A stretch of DNA of 64,000 nucleotides from Diplosphaera chodatii (lineage: Eukaryota; Chlorophyta; Trebouxiophyceae; Prasiolales; Stichococcaceae), in NCBI GenBank assembly GCA_032358165.1, contig JAALGY010000062.1, positions 1,550,001-1,614,000 on the forward strand. The letters run 5' to 3'. Made by a program: the position numbers and the translations under genes. Positions 1 to 12,098 of the stretch are shown here, in pieces. The notes under the pieces were generated by a model that saw nothing but the letters and a program-made list of their open reading frames with translations, was not told where the DNA came from and did not search any database. The number at the start of each line of letters is the position of its first letter. The first letter of the stretch is position 1.

Positions 1-1144
1 TGGGTGGACAATGACCAGTACCTCATGAACCTGGACCACCTGGCGGTGGTGACTGACGACTGGGCCAAGGAAGTGGCACAGGTGCTCACATATCCTGGAC
101 AATGACCAGTACCTTCATTCTCTGACCTGGTCCTGTGGATGGCAGCGGTCACAACTGCGCTGGAATTCCCTTTGTACTGGATTGTTGCACAACCCCTTCT
201 CCACCATCGCGCTTGCTTGGTGGCTGTCGCGTCAGCAAGAGCGTCTGCTGGAAGTTTTTAACCCCATGATTGCAGTCTCCATTGTTGCGCTCATGGCTGG
301 GCTCATTGAACGCATGCCATGTTGGTGCAGGGCATAGTGTGCGAGTGGCGTCCGGAGCTCATGCCGCCATTGCCATATGGCGCGCGCGAGAGCCAGACTG
401 GTCCTGACGACCATCCGACAATCTGCGCAATTGACGCGTCCAAGAAAGGTGTGGTGTCCTGCGGCATGTTGCCTGCCTTCTATGTGCAGCATGCTGCTGA
501 GCCTGGGGATGTGCAGGTTCTTCCCCATCCGCTGCTGATCGAGAGTGTACATGCAGTGCATGACTTGGCAGTTCGCTGTTGATATGAGCCACAGATCGCT
601 GGGTCCGGCGGCACCTGGACACCACTTTTGCCATCAATGCGGACACTGACGCTGCACTGTTGCCTGAATCCCGTGGGTGCCTTGCTCGCAGGCAACGTGG
701 CGCGCTTCATCAACCACTCGTGCGCACCGAACCTGCTGAAGCAGGTGGTGCTGATCGAGGGGGATCACGCCATCAAGCACCGTATCGCCTTCTTCGCGAC
801 TGAGGTGCGGAGCTGTGCACAAGTTGCCTCCCGTGGATTTGCGCAGCCCGGCGGGGCATGTGCCCAATGTCATGTCACCCTGAGCATGCTGGAGTGGACG
901 TCCGGCAGCAAGCCAATTCGCTGGCGTGCCACTGCGCTGCGCTCTGCTGCAGACCATCCTTGCGGGCGAGGAGCTCACGTATGACTACAATTGGGCGTCG
1001 CGGGAGCTGAAGGACAAGCAGATGGCATGCAACTGCGGCGCCGCGAACTGTTGTATGAATATGTTCGGCAACCTTGCAAAGGGCGAGGCTGGGCAGCCGC
1101 AGGGGCAGCAGGCGGCCGATGCCGGACCATCGAGCTGGGTGTAG
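1..1144 (+). CDS. SET-domain histone-lysine N-methyltransferase, 3' part (SUVH/SUVR/G9a-like)
   Basis: Only the C-terminal part is in the window; the gene begins to the left. Exons that join in phase are 1-81, about 397-448, 692-804 and 953-1144. The first begins WVDNDQYLMNLDH, the second ends ICAIDASKKG, and the third continues NVARFINHSCAPNL, the SET motif that builds the S-adenosylmethionine pocket and the pseudoknot. The last exon holds AGEELTYDYNW and the post-SET cysteines in MACNCGAANC. The order YLxxLD - IDAxxxGN - RFINHSC - ELTYDY fits the H3K9-type (SUV39/G9a/SUVR) group. The enzyme should methylate histone lysines in the nucleus; the exact lysine cannot be read from this fragment. 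The second exon's left edge (acceptor near 396) is the least certain junction. Confidence 0.85.
6..114 (+). repeat. 18-nt exon fragment repeated in the adjacent intron
   Basis: GGACAATGACCAGTACCT occurs in the coding exon at 6-23 and again at 97-114, just inside the following intron. It is a perfect direct repeat about 90 nt apart. This looks like a local duplication across the exon/intron boundary. Confidence 0.75.
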
Positions 1145-2307
1145 GGCTGCAGCCAACGGGCTGGTACCTTGGTGCACAGCACGGACTGTGATGCTTTTGT
1201 CAGGCAGAGGGCACGAGGGGCGGGTGTGGGCTGCATGGGGTGACCGCTGTCAGTCGGCTTATGTTTTTTGTGACGGACCGCCAACGGATGCCATCTCAGA
1301 TTGCCGTCATGGCATGCATAAGTTGTCACGACACACCTTGGAGATGTGACCCGGAATGAATCAGCATCCTTGCCATCAACAGTGCTGTTGGTGTAAACAC
1401 AGAGCGTTTGTATGCCTGTTCCTTTCTGCCGCCCATTCCGTCTGATTGGCGTGCCCAGCAGTCAAAGCCCCTTCTGGCTCGGCGCCAAACCCTGCGGGGC
1501 GGGTAGTAAGGCGAGGGCCCGCGCCTGGAGCTCTCCACACAACCACCCGCCGCACTCAACAGCAGTCGATCGCCCGCAAGCTGTTTTCCGCTCCGCCTGC
1601 CCCCTCCATCGCCCGCCAAATGGTGTCCGGCACCGAGGAAGTGAGTGACACTGTGGGGGGGCCTGGTATCGCGACACCCCGGTGCTTACCTCGCTGCACG
1701 ATGCATCGCGACTGCGTCAGAGCACATTTGATCGGCGTTGCCGGAACCACGGCGGCGTCGGCATGTTGTGGCCATGCCGCGGAGTTGCTGATGAGTCCCA
1801 TCACCGACGACTCGCAGCACTCTGGGTCAGCACAGTCCGCGTCCTTGTCCTGCTGGTCAATGTGCCGCCCATATTATGTTCTCTCACAAGGGAAGTGGGC
1901 ACTGAAAGCCAATGGGGCGCGCCCGAAAGGCGCGTTCCTCCTGGTTCCCCCCGGTTGAAGTGCTGCAAGCACGCGAACAACACTGAACGGCCTCGTCGAG
2001 CAGCATGTATCCTGCGTCCTGCGCAAGATGCCCCGCGGGGTGCCGGGCTCGAAGGCCGCTCTTACCATAGATCACCAACTTGTTCTGCCTGCGATCATGC
2101 CAGGTCATCAGGCTCGGTGCAGCAGCCTGACAGGCTGCCTGCGTGCTGCAACATCATATACGTATATAGGTGATATCGGTGCAGCCGGTTTTTGGGGCAC
2201 TGCGGCTTGTCCCGCGGGCTGCACTTGGGCCCGAGTAGTAATCAGCTTTTGAGTGCGAGGCAGTCTGACCCGCAGCAGGCGCCACAGCACGTTGACATGC
2301 CGCACAG
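1145..2307. other. Intergenic: SET gene 3' region and upstream of the KH gene
   Basis: No conserved protein segment was recognised on either strand. It should hold the 3' UTR of the SET gene and the promoter plus first exon of the KH gene. The first recognisable KH exon starts directly after a CACAG acceptor at 2307 without an in-frame ATG, so a short 5' exon is expected here but could not be placed. Confidence 0.4.
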
Positions 2308-4313
2308 GTGACCGAGGCGCTGGCCCAGACAGACCTGCAAGACGAGGACCCGGCTCTGGAGGCCAACGGCGATGACAGCGCGCCCGATGCGGACGCGGAT
2401 GGAGAGGATGCAGAGCCGCCGTCAGACCAGAAGGTGGTCGCCAAGTTCCTGGTCAGCAACGCCGCAGCGGGCAGCGTGATCGGCAAGGGCGGCAGCAACA
2501 TCGCAGGTGGGCCAGCACTCGCCTGGCGGTGACCGCATCAGTGCATGCGCAGCTCACCAGGCTGCACTGTGGCTTCTGGATCGCTGGGCGCTTATTGGTC
2601 GCCACAACGGCAGAAGCCCAGATGTGTTGTGTCGTGCGCAGAGTTCCAGACGCAGAGCTCAGCGCGCATCCAGCTGTCGCGGGCGAATGAGTACTTTCCG
2701 GGCACCAGCGACCGCGTCATGCTCATCAGCGGCACCGTGGGCCAGGTGCAGCAGCAGCAGCTGCAAGCCTGCAGCTGCAGTACTGCTGCAACACTGACAT
2801 GCTGCTGCTGAGGGAACGCATGGGAGATGCTGGCGTATCTTCATGCTAGGACAAAGGCCTGGCAGACAGGGGTTGAGTGGATATTGCATGTGCAGGTGCT
2901 GACGGCGCTGCACCTAGTGCTGGCCAAGATGTCCAGCGAGAAGACGGTGCAGGAGACGATGCTATCAAGGTGCCATTGTGCTGTTGCACTTGCTCCCTCG
3001 GCCACAGCATGTAAAGCCAGAACCATGCAGGTGGCTGCGCATGACTGCAGCAGATGGTATGTGTGCCAGTTGCAACACACTGTGCCTCCCTCGGTGGCAG
3101 AGACGGGCAGTCGCAGGAGCTGCGGCTGCTGGTGCCGGCGGCGCTGTGCGGCAGCATCATCGGCAAGGGCGGCGCCACCATCCGCCAGTTTGCGGAGGAC
3201 TCGAAGGCTGCCATCGGGCTGTCGCCGCAGGTGAAGGCTCGGAGTGGTTGTAACGCTCAAAAAGCAGCTCGCGGTCCAAGCTGCAGTTGCAGCGCCCAAG
3301 ATACCGAGGACCAAGCAGGCTCGATTCACGTCGTGAACTGATGGGTGCCGCACGGCTCCAAACATCCACACACCAGCTCACCAGACATGCAAGGCGTGAC
3401 GCGCGCTGTGCCGTGCACCCGCAGGACCGGATGCCGCCGGGGGTGCAGGACCGGACGGTGCGCATCACGGGCGCGGACCTGGAGCAGCTGATGCGCGCCA
3501 CGGCGCTCATCCTGACCAAGCTCAGCCAGAACCCCAACTACTCGCGCTTCACCTCCACCAGCGTCAGCTACGGCGGCTACTCCGCCAACTACGGCGGCAA
3601 CTACGGCGGCCGCAACACCGCCGCCGGGCCCCCGCCCGAGGTGCCGCCGCGCTGCTTTGGTGCCATGCTGGCCTTTTAGTGCGTTCGCCAGGGCAATGTG
3701 CAGTGGATTCTTCCCAGGCGGGGCTGATCGCCAACGGTGATGCAGGTGTTCGAGAGCGGGCCGCAGGGCGAGGCGACAGTGGCAGTGCCCGACCGGGCGG
3801 TGGGCGCCATCATCGGCAAGGGCGGCGAGGTGCGCTGGGTTCGGAGTCACACGCTGCTGTTCCTCATCAGCCTTTTGGTTCTGATGTTGTGTCACGCTGC
3901 CCAAAGCTGATCATGTTTGTTAGCTCCAAGAGTCCACTGCCCAAGACGCCTTTTCTGGCCATTGCAGGTGATCAACCAGATCAAAAACGTGGTGGGGGTG
4001 CGCATCCGGGTCAGCGGGCGGGACGAGTACATCGAGGGCACCCGCGACCGCAGCGTCACCATCAGCGGGCCCAAGGAGGGCGTCGCCATCGCGGAGAAGC
4101 TGGTGAGATGCCCACCTGTCCACCCCTGATAGGCCTACACACACCCCATGGGCCATGGCTCAGGTTGCGGACTCATTTGGCCATGCCATTGGTCCGAGAG
4201 CTTCGCACTGGGTGGAACGCACTATGAGCCGCAACTTACTCCGGGCTTGCTGCTGCATGCAGATCCGGCAGAAGATGGACTCAGCGCTGGCGGGGCCGGG
4301 CCCGCGGGACTGA
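2308..4313 (+). CDS. Triple KH-domain RNA-binding protein (BTR1/NOVA-like)
   Basis: Eight exons can be joined: 2308-2505, 2642-2745, about 2896-2970, about 3102-3231, about 3424-3650, about 3743-3829, about 3968-4101 and 4263-4313. Three KH domains are visible by their GXXG loops: [32 protein letters not shown] and [16 protein letters not shown]1 continues [20 protein letters not shown] and closes with [11 protein letters not shown], very close to plant BTR1 and animal NOVA. A Gly/Tyr/Asn-rich linker ([14 protein letters not shown]) separates KH2 from KH3. The protein ends [16 protein letters not shown] then TGA. It should bind single-stranded RNA and act in splicing or mRNA fate. The true start lies upstream: the first exon opens after an acceptor and has no ATG. 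Confidence 0.88.
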
Positions 4314-4692
4314 TTGTAGCGCTTGCCATGCGGCAGTGGGCCGTCTACATGCGGCAGAGGCTACAGGTGCTGGCAATGCTGCCGTGTTGCCAGCTCGGGG
4401 TTGTCGGGGTTCTGAGGGTGACGTCAGATAGCAGTGCTCGTAGTGAACAAGAGAGAGGCCGTCGTTGCTGGGGAGGTCTCCTGTGGCACCTCCACATAGT
4501 GCAAGGTGTTGCCTCATCGCTTGCGTAGCTACCAGGTACCGGTTTTGCTGCTTGGTTTCCGTTCCGAAACAAGAGGTATCCGCTACAGATTATGAAGCAC
4601 GAGGAGCATCTCGACACTGTAAAAGAGCCCAGCATCTTCCTCAGATATACACCAACGTGCGCAGCCTCTGCAAAGAGCATCAAGGAGCAGTC
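4314..4692. other. Convergent 3' regions of the KH and V-ATPase H genes
   Basis: About 380 bp between two convergent stop codons. A TGTAA, the green-algal poly(A) signal, lies near 4618 in the + orientation. Nothing else was recognised. Confidence 0.35.
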
Positions 4693-7600
4693 CTACACCA
4701 TCAGCGACCGTTTGCTGACGCTAAGCCACCGTCCTGCGGCAACCAAGCACAGCCTTTCAGCTGTGTACCGAATCTTGGCTGTAGGAGGCAGCAGACCATG
4801 TTTGCTGGGCAGCACACTGGCAGCAGGACAGCCACACTGCGGCAGGCGAGTCACAGACATGTAGCCGGGGCGCACCAGGTGGGTGAGGAAGTCGGCCTTG
4901 GACTTGGACAGCAGCACCTTCTGGCTGGCCAGCAGCGCCTGCTTCTGCACGGCCGGGTCGTCGTGCCCCACCAGCCGCAGCACCGCGTCCTTCCCGCCCA
5001 GGTCTGCCATTTGACAGCCCCAGCACGTCGAGCGGGCAACAGGCGCAAGGTGCAATGCACCTTTCGCAACACCAAGCATTCCACGCAGGCAGGTGGTGGC
5101 GTCATCCCCCTGGCAGGATTGATGGATAGGATGCCAAATGCGCTAATCCGGATCTGCAGAAAGAGTGCTGCAGGGGCGCACCGGTGACGAGGCCCTTGCC
5201 CGCTGGGTAGTGCGTGATGAAGCAGCCCAGGTCGTGGCAGCCGACCGCCAGCGTCTTGGCGTCGCGGCTGGTCTCCAGCAGCTTCAGCAGCACGCGCAGG
5301 ACCTGCAGATGGACCCGTGCAAGCCATGAAGGCTGAAGTATGTCAGCATGGCAGTGCGTCGGCAGGCTGCAGTCTTCGACGTGTTTGGATCTCCAGGGAT
5401 GTGACCCACAGCAGATCATGTGTGCAAGACATGCTGATGTGCGCAGCAATCACCTGGAAGTCCTTCTCCTCGAACTTGCCGATGTTCTCACGCCAGAATT
5501 GGTCCTGCGCACCACAACACACAGAGTGGTTGATCATGTACATGAGCGCAACCTGCACTTCGCATATAAGAGCAGGTGAACATGGGCACGTTCATCCCAC
5601 GGGAGTGCAAGCTGGCGGGGGGCATACCGAGGTGTGCATGGGCGTCCAGTCCAGGGAGCCCGACAGCACCTCCTTCTTGTAGATGTCGAAGCTGGACAGC
5701 ACCTATGCAGGTCGCAAGCGGCACTGCATCAGGAGCGCATATGGTATTGTGTGCCGATTTCGTGCAGGACCGAGGTGCCTGCAGGACGCGGACCGACGGC
5801 ACATGCCGCCACCCGGCACAGCTGCACACCTGGATGCGTCCGCGCAGCTCCTCCTCGATGGACGTCAGCAGCGCCGGGATGTCCTCGTCCTCCCAGTTCT
5901 GCGTGGTGTGAACCTGCCGTCAGGAAGCAGTGGAAGACCTGCTGGGTGCACCACTCCGACGGACATGCGCATGTGCCGTGCGCAGGCACAACGGATGTGG
6001 CAGCAGCTCCAGGGACCGGTCGCAGCACTGGGCGCGGAGCACCTTCGCATGCTACATGCTATCCGGAGCTTGTAGAACGCGGTGCAGTGGTGCTGCGTGC
6101 CTGCAGCGCGCGCACGGCGACCAGCTTGTGCAGGCCCAGGTCCAGGAGGTCGGGCGCCACGTCGGGCGCGGGCGCGTGCAGCAGCACCGCCGTCGCCAGC
6201 AGCCCCACCCGCACCACCTTCTCCTTGGCGCCGCCCCGCACCAGCGCCACCAGCCCCGGCAGCACGCCTGCGGGGTGGACGACATGTCGCGGCTCGCGCC
6301 GAGGATGCTCAAAGATGCGGCTGGCAGGTGGCGCCCCAGCGCCCCATGTACCGCCTGGTGCAGGTTTTCACTATGTGAAGGTGACTCAGCCCAGCAGCGT
6401 TCCTGTGGAGGCACTGTGGTCTTTGCGTCCGATGTGAGTGGCAGCTGTACTGCTTTGGAGTGTGCCAGAGCTTTGCTGCCGAACTGATATGCCACGCGTC
6501 TGGCAGCGCAGGCAGGTGGGACAGCACCCCAGCTTGAGACCACCTGCCAAATGGCACCCGGCCCGCGATGCCCGGCATAGTCGCTGGCCCAAGCGTGTGG
6601 CAAGGCACCAATTCGACAAACCCCCACCTGCTTGGGGCATGAGCTGCGCGGCGGGGCGGTGGAAGGTGAGCTCCCAGATCGCCAGCCCGGCATCGTACAG
6701 CAGCTGCTGGTTGGGCGGCTGGCCGCCGGCGTTGGCCGCTGCGCCCCGCAGGATGGGCGCCAGCAGCTGCACGCCCCCTGCATTTACAAGGCGTATGTGT
6801 GTTGTTGTTGCATGCGTGATGCTGTTGGTCGCAGCGCCACATTGCGCTGGTTCCTCAAGCCTATCCTCTCTCTCGTTCAATATCGCAGCCAGCCACATGC
6901 TCCGCTGGCAGGCCTCACCTGCGCGTGTGAACAGCTGGCGGCAGGACGCCTCGCGCAGCAGCGTGGCCAGGGCGTTGCAGGCTGCTGCGGGGGCACGTGT
7001 CTGGTGCGAGGGCCGCCGCAGCTGCGCGCACAGCCACTCCACAAAGGCAACCTGTTGCACAAAAGGACAGGCGACGATTGCGGCGGACTGTGAACAGCAT
7101 GATATGTGGTGTAACACATGAGCCTGCGCTACTGACACTTCACAGCGCTGTGAAGCAACTGTGCATCGAGGACAGCATGTTGCCGACAACATGCACAAAG
7201 CGCGGCAGACCTGTGTTGCGTGCACGCCCTCAGCGGCAGCTGACACAGCAGAGCCCGAGCTGGGACCAGCCTTCGAGGCGGGGGCGCTGCTGCCGCTCTT
7301 AACGGGGCGCGCCGCCAGGATTGCAGCAAGCAGCCTGCAGGCCTTCTCTTGCGTGAACCAGTCCGACCGCTGGAGCAGCCTGCAGAGCCAATCACCATGT
7401 AAGGTCAGTTGGGTACACGACTGGGTTGCGGCCCTTTGCACAGCATGTGCAGTCAGTGGTGCCAGCCCCAGGCAAGTAGCAGGGGCTGAGATGGCATGCT
7501 GCACCTGAGGAAGATTGTGTAGGGGTCCGGCACGCCAGCCAGACCCTGACGCTGATGGAACAGCTGCGCCCGGGACGGGTCTCCTACACATTGACATGAT

Positions 7601-8155
7601 CATCGACATAACGGGACACAGCTCTGTAGCATCCTTTTGGATTGAGGATGACGCGTCACTCCAACCAGCACTGCATGCCGTCACATGCATCGTGCTTCGA
7701 CGCACCTGTGATAATGTCGTCCAGCAGCGCGAGGACGTATTGCACCGTCTCCTCCTTGGTGACGTTGCGCAGCACTGTCAGCAGCGTGTCCACATACGCA
7801 GGGCCATCCTGCCACAGCAGCCATACCCATGTTGTCCATGCTATTGATGCGAGTGCACTGATATGGTCTCAAAACAGCTCTGCCTTCATGACCTCACCTC
7901 CTTCAGCAGGGAGTCCTGGGTGTCAACCGGCCGCTTGTCGAAGTTGCGGATGAGCTGCAGGTCTTTGTCGCTCAGCAGACGCGCGGTCATGTACCTGCCC
8001 ACCACAGAACAGCGTCATGAAGGATGCCTGCAAACGATGGTTGATGAGCGTGAGGTTGCGTCGACATGAATGAACGATCGTTCCCTCACTCACGTTGACC
8101 ATGGGATCTCCCTCCGCAGCACGGCCTGTGTGCTGGGGACCGGCGCAGTGCTCAT
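4693..8155 (-). CDS. VHA-H: V-type proton ATPase subunit H
   Basis: Thirteen exons on the minus strand: 8094-8155, 7898-7994, 7706-7808, 7505-7583, 7226-7379, 6919-7051, 6628-6777, 6101-6267, 5830-5898, 5628-5702, 5454-5504, 5182-5302 and 4693-5003, together 523 codons in one consistent frame. The start is the ATG at 8155 (MSTAPVPSTQAVLRREIPW). Family signatures are IPWSTYMTARLLSDKDLQL, the ARM-like middle, and DQFWRENIGKFEEKDFQ followed by KTLAVGCHDLGCFI and GGKDAVLRLVGHDD. Subunit H bridges V1 and Vo and switches ATPase activity of the vacuolar/endosomal proton pump. The intron after the exon at 6101 uses a GC donor. The C terminus reads about 55 residues past the usual family end before a stop, so a last small intron may have been missed. 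Confidence 0.93.
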
Positions 8156-8901
8156 GTTGTGTGCCTTCTGACCAGCGGCCTCTTTTGGGGACACCGGTGC
8201 TCAGCTGAACTGCGTGTTGTTCCCCATGCGCGGCTGCTGCTGAATGGCTGACTCAGGATGCTGTGCAGTGTGCTGCTGTGGGGTGTTTAGCGCCGCACGT
8301 TGCTCATAACTTGCAGAATCTGGTAGCGTCGGCAGGAGGTGACCCCACAACTTTTAATGTCACAGCGGACTGCCGAAATCCAAATGCAAAGGATCAACTG
8401 CACAGCAGGCTCCCCTGCACCGGAAGCAGAAACTAGGTCTGATACTGGCACAGAATAGTCTCGCTGGATCAATTGGATCTACAACCTAGCCAGCAAGCCA
8501 CAACCGCCACTCTTGATGCAACGATCCTGTGGTTCACGGAGATGTGCTGTCTGCGAAGCACCACAGATGCTCTGAAGGTGTGCAAGCACCTCTGCACCTG
8601 TATTGGCTTCTGGCGACCATCATGAGAGTCGTGTCCAACTAGGGTTTCGCGTCAGCACATCAGCTGGCATCAGCTGCTCGAAGTGATTGCGGAGCACGGT
8701 TCACTGACTTACATCGTGACACATCAACTGTGAACTGACACCTGCGACTCCCTGGATCAACTGTCAGAATTCAGTTTCAGCCACATATATGCAGCCTGTT
8801 CAGAACACTTGCCGTCCGTGACCATGCTGATGCTTGCATGCTGCACTGGTAGCATGCATGCGCATACAAGGATGGCCACCGTGACTTGAACACATAGGGC
8901 A
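8156..8901. other. Divergent promoter region, V-ATPase H / DHH phosphoesterase
   Basis: About 745 bp between two start codons pointing away from each other. It should hold both promoters and 5' UTRs. No coding segment, RNA gene or repeat was recognised. Confidence 0.4.
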
Positions 8902-10461
8902 ATGATGTCGACGACGGAGTCGGCAATTATTCTGTACCACCATCCATGCCATGATGGCATTTTCGCTGCGTTGGCAGCGCATCTGCACTTCAGGTCAACC
9001 TCAACCCCAGTCAATGAGAACACAGGCATGACATCATGGTCATGAGACCAGCAGCTGTTATGTCTCCGTCGACATATGTGACCATGTCCACAAGCACCTG
9101 CAAACGCCAGGCTGTCAAATATGCGCGCAGGGTCCAAGTTGGGTCCTCTGCACGCTTTGTGCCGCACAAGGTGTATGAGGCACTGGATGAGGGGGCGCTA
9201 GGTGTGAACCCGCATGACACCGTGTACCTTTTGGATTACTGCGGGCCGCCAGGGTTGGTGCAGCGGCTTGGAAAGCTGGCTAGCAGGCAAGTTTGGTGAC
9301 TGCGTGGCATGTACATGTTTGCGGAGGATGCACAGATCAGCTTGACCCGGCGGCATGTCCTTGTGCAGAGTGACTGTCTTGGATCATCACAAGACGGGCT
9401 TTGAGATGTTTGAGCGGCCGGCAGAAGGAAACGCATCATTTGACATAGACAACTGCTCAATCAACCTTGACATGGACCGGTCGGGGGCCACCATGGCCCT
9501 GGAGTATTGGCAGCCGCACGGCTTGAGTGACACGCAGCGGCAGTTGTTCTTGTACGTCGAGGATGGTGATCTTTGGCGGTGGAAGATGCCGCAGAGCAAA
9601 GAGTTCTATGCAGGTGTGCCGTCCCTGCTGTATTCACTCACTGCTCACCTGCACAATATTCCAAGCGACCACATACATGCAAATGTATGCAGCGCACACA
9701 TGTGCTCCGAGTACACGTGCAACAGTCGGACATACGTTTAGGTCTGCAGGGTTGATCGACCTCAAACTTGACTATGACGCTGCTACAAATGAGCAAATAT
9801 GGGACCAGTTGCTGGGGTTGACGCCCGACAGCGTCATTGAGAGGGTACTGCGACCATTGACATGCCAGCTTTGGCGTCGTCAGAGCCACTTGCACCAGCG
9901 CCCTTGTGCCCACTAATATCCCTCTCGCATGGATGCAGGGTTGCATCTGCATTGCCGAACAAGAAAAGGTTATAGCCGGCATCATTGCTAGGTCCTATGA
10001 ACTCCAGCTGGGCGGCGCAGAAGGAGAAGCACAGGGGTGGGGCACTTGCCTGGCGACACGTGGTGACTCCGCACCCGACCTGCGGTCCCAGATCGGCCAT
10101 GCGCTTGCCGCAAAGTCGCAGGCAGCCGGCCACCGTGCCATCGGCGCAGTCATCTATCTCGAGGTAACTGCAGAATGCCCGCTGGCGTCTGCACCAAATT
10201 GTACTCTGACCATGTCACGCCATCTCAAGCTGTCTGTGTATGTCCTGCAATGTGAGCGCACATGCACGCCTTCGTGTCCTTGTCCTGCAGCCTGGTATGG
10301 GCAGCAGCAACATGTACAAAGTCAGCCTGAGGAGCTTGGGGGAAGAGGACACCACAGCAATCAGCAGCGCGCTGGGCGGCGGTGGGCACCGCAATGCCAG
10401 CAGCTTCACGGCGGCGGTGCAACGGGTCGACACCTGGACACTGGGGCAGGGCAGCACATAA
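8902..10461 (+). CDS. DHH/DHHA1-family phosphoesterase
   Basis: Six exons (8902-8993, 9131-9286, 9369-9613, 9750-9844, 9939-10163, 10291-10461) give 327 residues in one frame from the ATG at 8902. The N-terminal DHH domain shows YHHPCHDGIFAALAAH (metal-binding His/Asp), DTVYLLDYCGPPG and the naming motif VLDHHK, then DMDRSGATMALEYW. The C-terminal DHHA1 domain shows GGGGHRNASSF, the substrate-binding glycine motif. DHH proteins are manganese-dependent phosphoesterases (exopolyphosphatases, oligoribonucleases, cyclic-dinucleotide hydrolases); the substrate here cannot be told. The second intron uses a GC donor (AG|GCAAGT). A TGTAA lies 40 nt after the stop. The family is mostly bacterial, so an organellar or transferred origin is possible, but the gene carries normal local introns. 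Confidence 0.9.
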
Positions 10462-10500
10462 TATTGCAAAGCTCAAGAGCAGTGCAGATACCTGTTGGAC

Positions 10501-10506
10501 TTGTAA
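10501..10506 (+). terminator. Poly(A) signal TGTAA of the DHH gene
   Basis: TGTAA lies about 40 nt downstream of the DHH stop codon and inside the 118-bp gap before the convergent protease gene. TGTAA is the usual chlorophyte polyadenylation signal. Confidence 0.5.
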
Positions 10507-10579
10507 TTGCTGCATTGGTGATGTTGGAGTCGCCGGGCGTGGGCGTTGCTGACATGTGATCATGCCAAGCTCGTAAACC

Positions 10580-11637
10580 TCAGCATGGCAGCTGCTCGCT
10601 TGTGATCATCGCCAGGAGGTCAGCCCTCAGCTTAGCAGCGGCTGCTGGCGTGCTGCGCTGTTGGATCTGTGACTGAACCTTGGCGTCGCTGATGCTGCTG
10701 CTGTCTTGCTGTGCCTTGCACAGCACTGCGGCTGTTGCTGCAGAAGGTACACAGTTGAGTCAGCGTGAACAGGTGGCAAGCAGCGGAGGAACAAACAGAA
10801 GCATTGAAGCAACCCTGAGACGAGTGCCATGTGCCCACTCACCAAGCACATGCATGCCACAATCATAGCCATTGCACTGTTGGGGCACGCTCGGCACCCG
10901 AAAGCTGTAGTCGTTGCTACAAGGTACACGACCAGATCGTCAGAACGTCACTCGGTGCCAGCATGGCAACACACCGCAACAGGTGCAGGCCAGCATCGCA
11001 CCACAACTCACCCGAGAACAAGCGCCAGGTTTGCGGCTATGCTCCGTGCTGCCGTGTCGTTGCTGCTGCTGCGACCAGAGTCGTAGTGGCGGAAGGTATG
11101 GTCACTGCGTGTGTAGGCGAGCAGTGTCCAGTGTGTGCCACCATAGGCCTGATCAGTGTATGGGTTGTCGTTGACGGCAAAAAGGATCAGGGTCTTGTGC
11201 GCCAGCTGCAACGCTTGTGCTTGCTGCTGTGCATCTTCTGCACCTGCAATGCGTACGTGAAAAGTACAGGGCTGAAAAACACCGGGTGCTGAATGTGTTA
11301 CATATGAAGCAGCATGCATGCAAGGCCATGGCTCTCACCGCCATGAAGAAATAGGTACGTCATCGAGCCAGGCAGCAACGTCGCATCTGCAATCCCGCTT
11401 TCTTGGGCGAGGTACTCAAAGTAGAAGCTGATAACCTGCACCATGTGGTCTGCCCTTTGTCGATCTTACAAGGAACAGACGGTGCGCCTAGACCATCAGA
11501 CTCCGTGATGTGCAGCATGCAGCCAAGGTACAATCTGTCACCAGATCGTTGAGCCAGTGTGGTCCCGCGAGCAAATCGACGTCAGAACGTCTCAGCAGCA
11601 CGTCGCCGAGCGAGAGCACCTTGTCATCTGGATGCAT
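10580..11637 (-). CDS. NEDD8-specific cysteine protease (DEN1/SENP8, ULP1-type C48)
   Basis: Five exons on the minus strand (11542-11637, 11339-11435, 11012-11243, 10843-10916, 10580-10737) give 218 residues, matching the about 212 of human SENP8. The start is the ATG at 11637 (MHPDDKVLSLGDVLLRRSDV). Family features: DLLAGPHWLNDL, LFAVNDNPYTDQAYGGTHW with the catalytic His, HYDSG with the Asp, and VPQQCNGYDCGMHVL with the oxyanion Gln and nucleophile Cys. ULP1-type enzymes cut after a diglycine; the GGTHWTLL and HYDSG context is closest to SENP8, which matures NEDD8 and removes it from non-cullin targets. All catalytic residues are present. It converges on the DHH gene with a 118-bp gap. Confidence 0.88.
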
Positions 11638-12098
11638 GGCTCGTAGATCGGGATTGCACACCAGGCTTGCCAAACTCTGCGTGATGCAGGCGACGGGTGT
11701 CTGATGCGCTCAAACGATCTTTCTTCTGCATACATGACTAAACATTGCTCAGCGATTTGGTAGATGCTGCGTTGCATCCACAGCACAACAGTCAATCTGA
11801 GTTTCCCGAACCTTGGACGAACCAAAGAGGTATTTCGGGCTAGCAAATGTTCACTTGAGAAGCGTATCAGCTACAATCAGAGGCTTCGACTCTGTAAGGG
11901 CGAGGCCCATAGAGCGCAAGTAAGACTCGTACCTCTGCCTCTGCGGCACTAGATCACGCGGACCGATCATGTGTCCAGTGGCGAACACGACATGCCAACA
12001 GCATGCACATTGCTGACGTCCATTCGGTTTTCCAGCTTCACACTCTCAACGTCAAAGCTGAGGCCAAAGCATCTTTCAGCTGACTATTTGCCACAATC
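11638..12098. other. Divergent promoter region, DEN1 / coiled-coil gene
   Basis: 461 bp between two divergent ATGs; presumably both promoters. No other feature was recognised. Confidence 0.4.
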
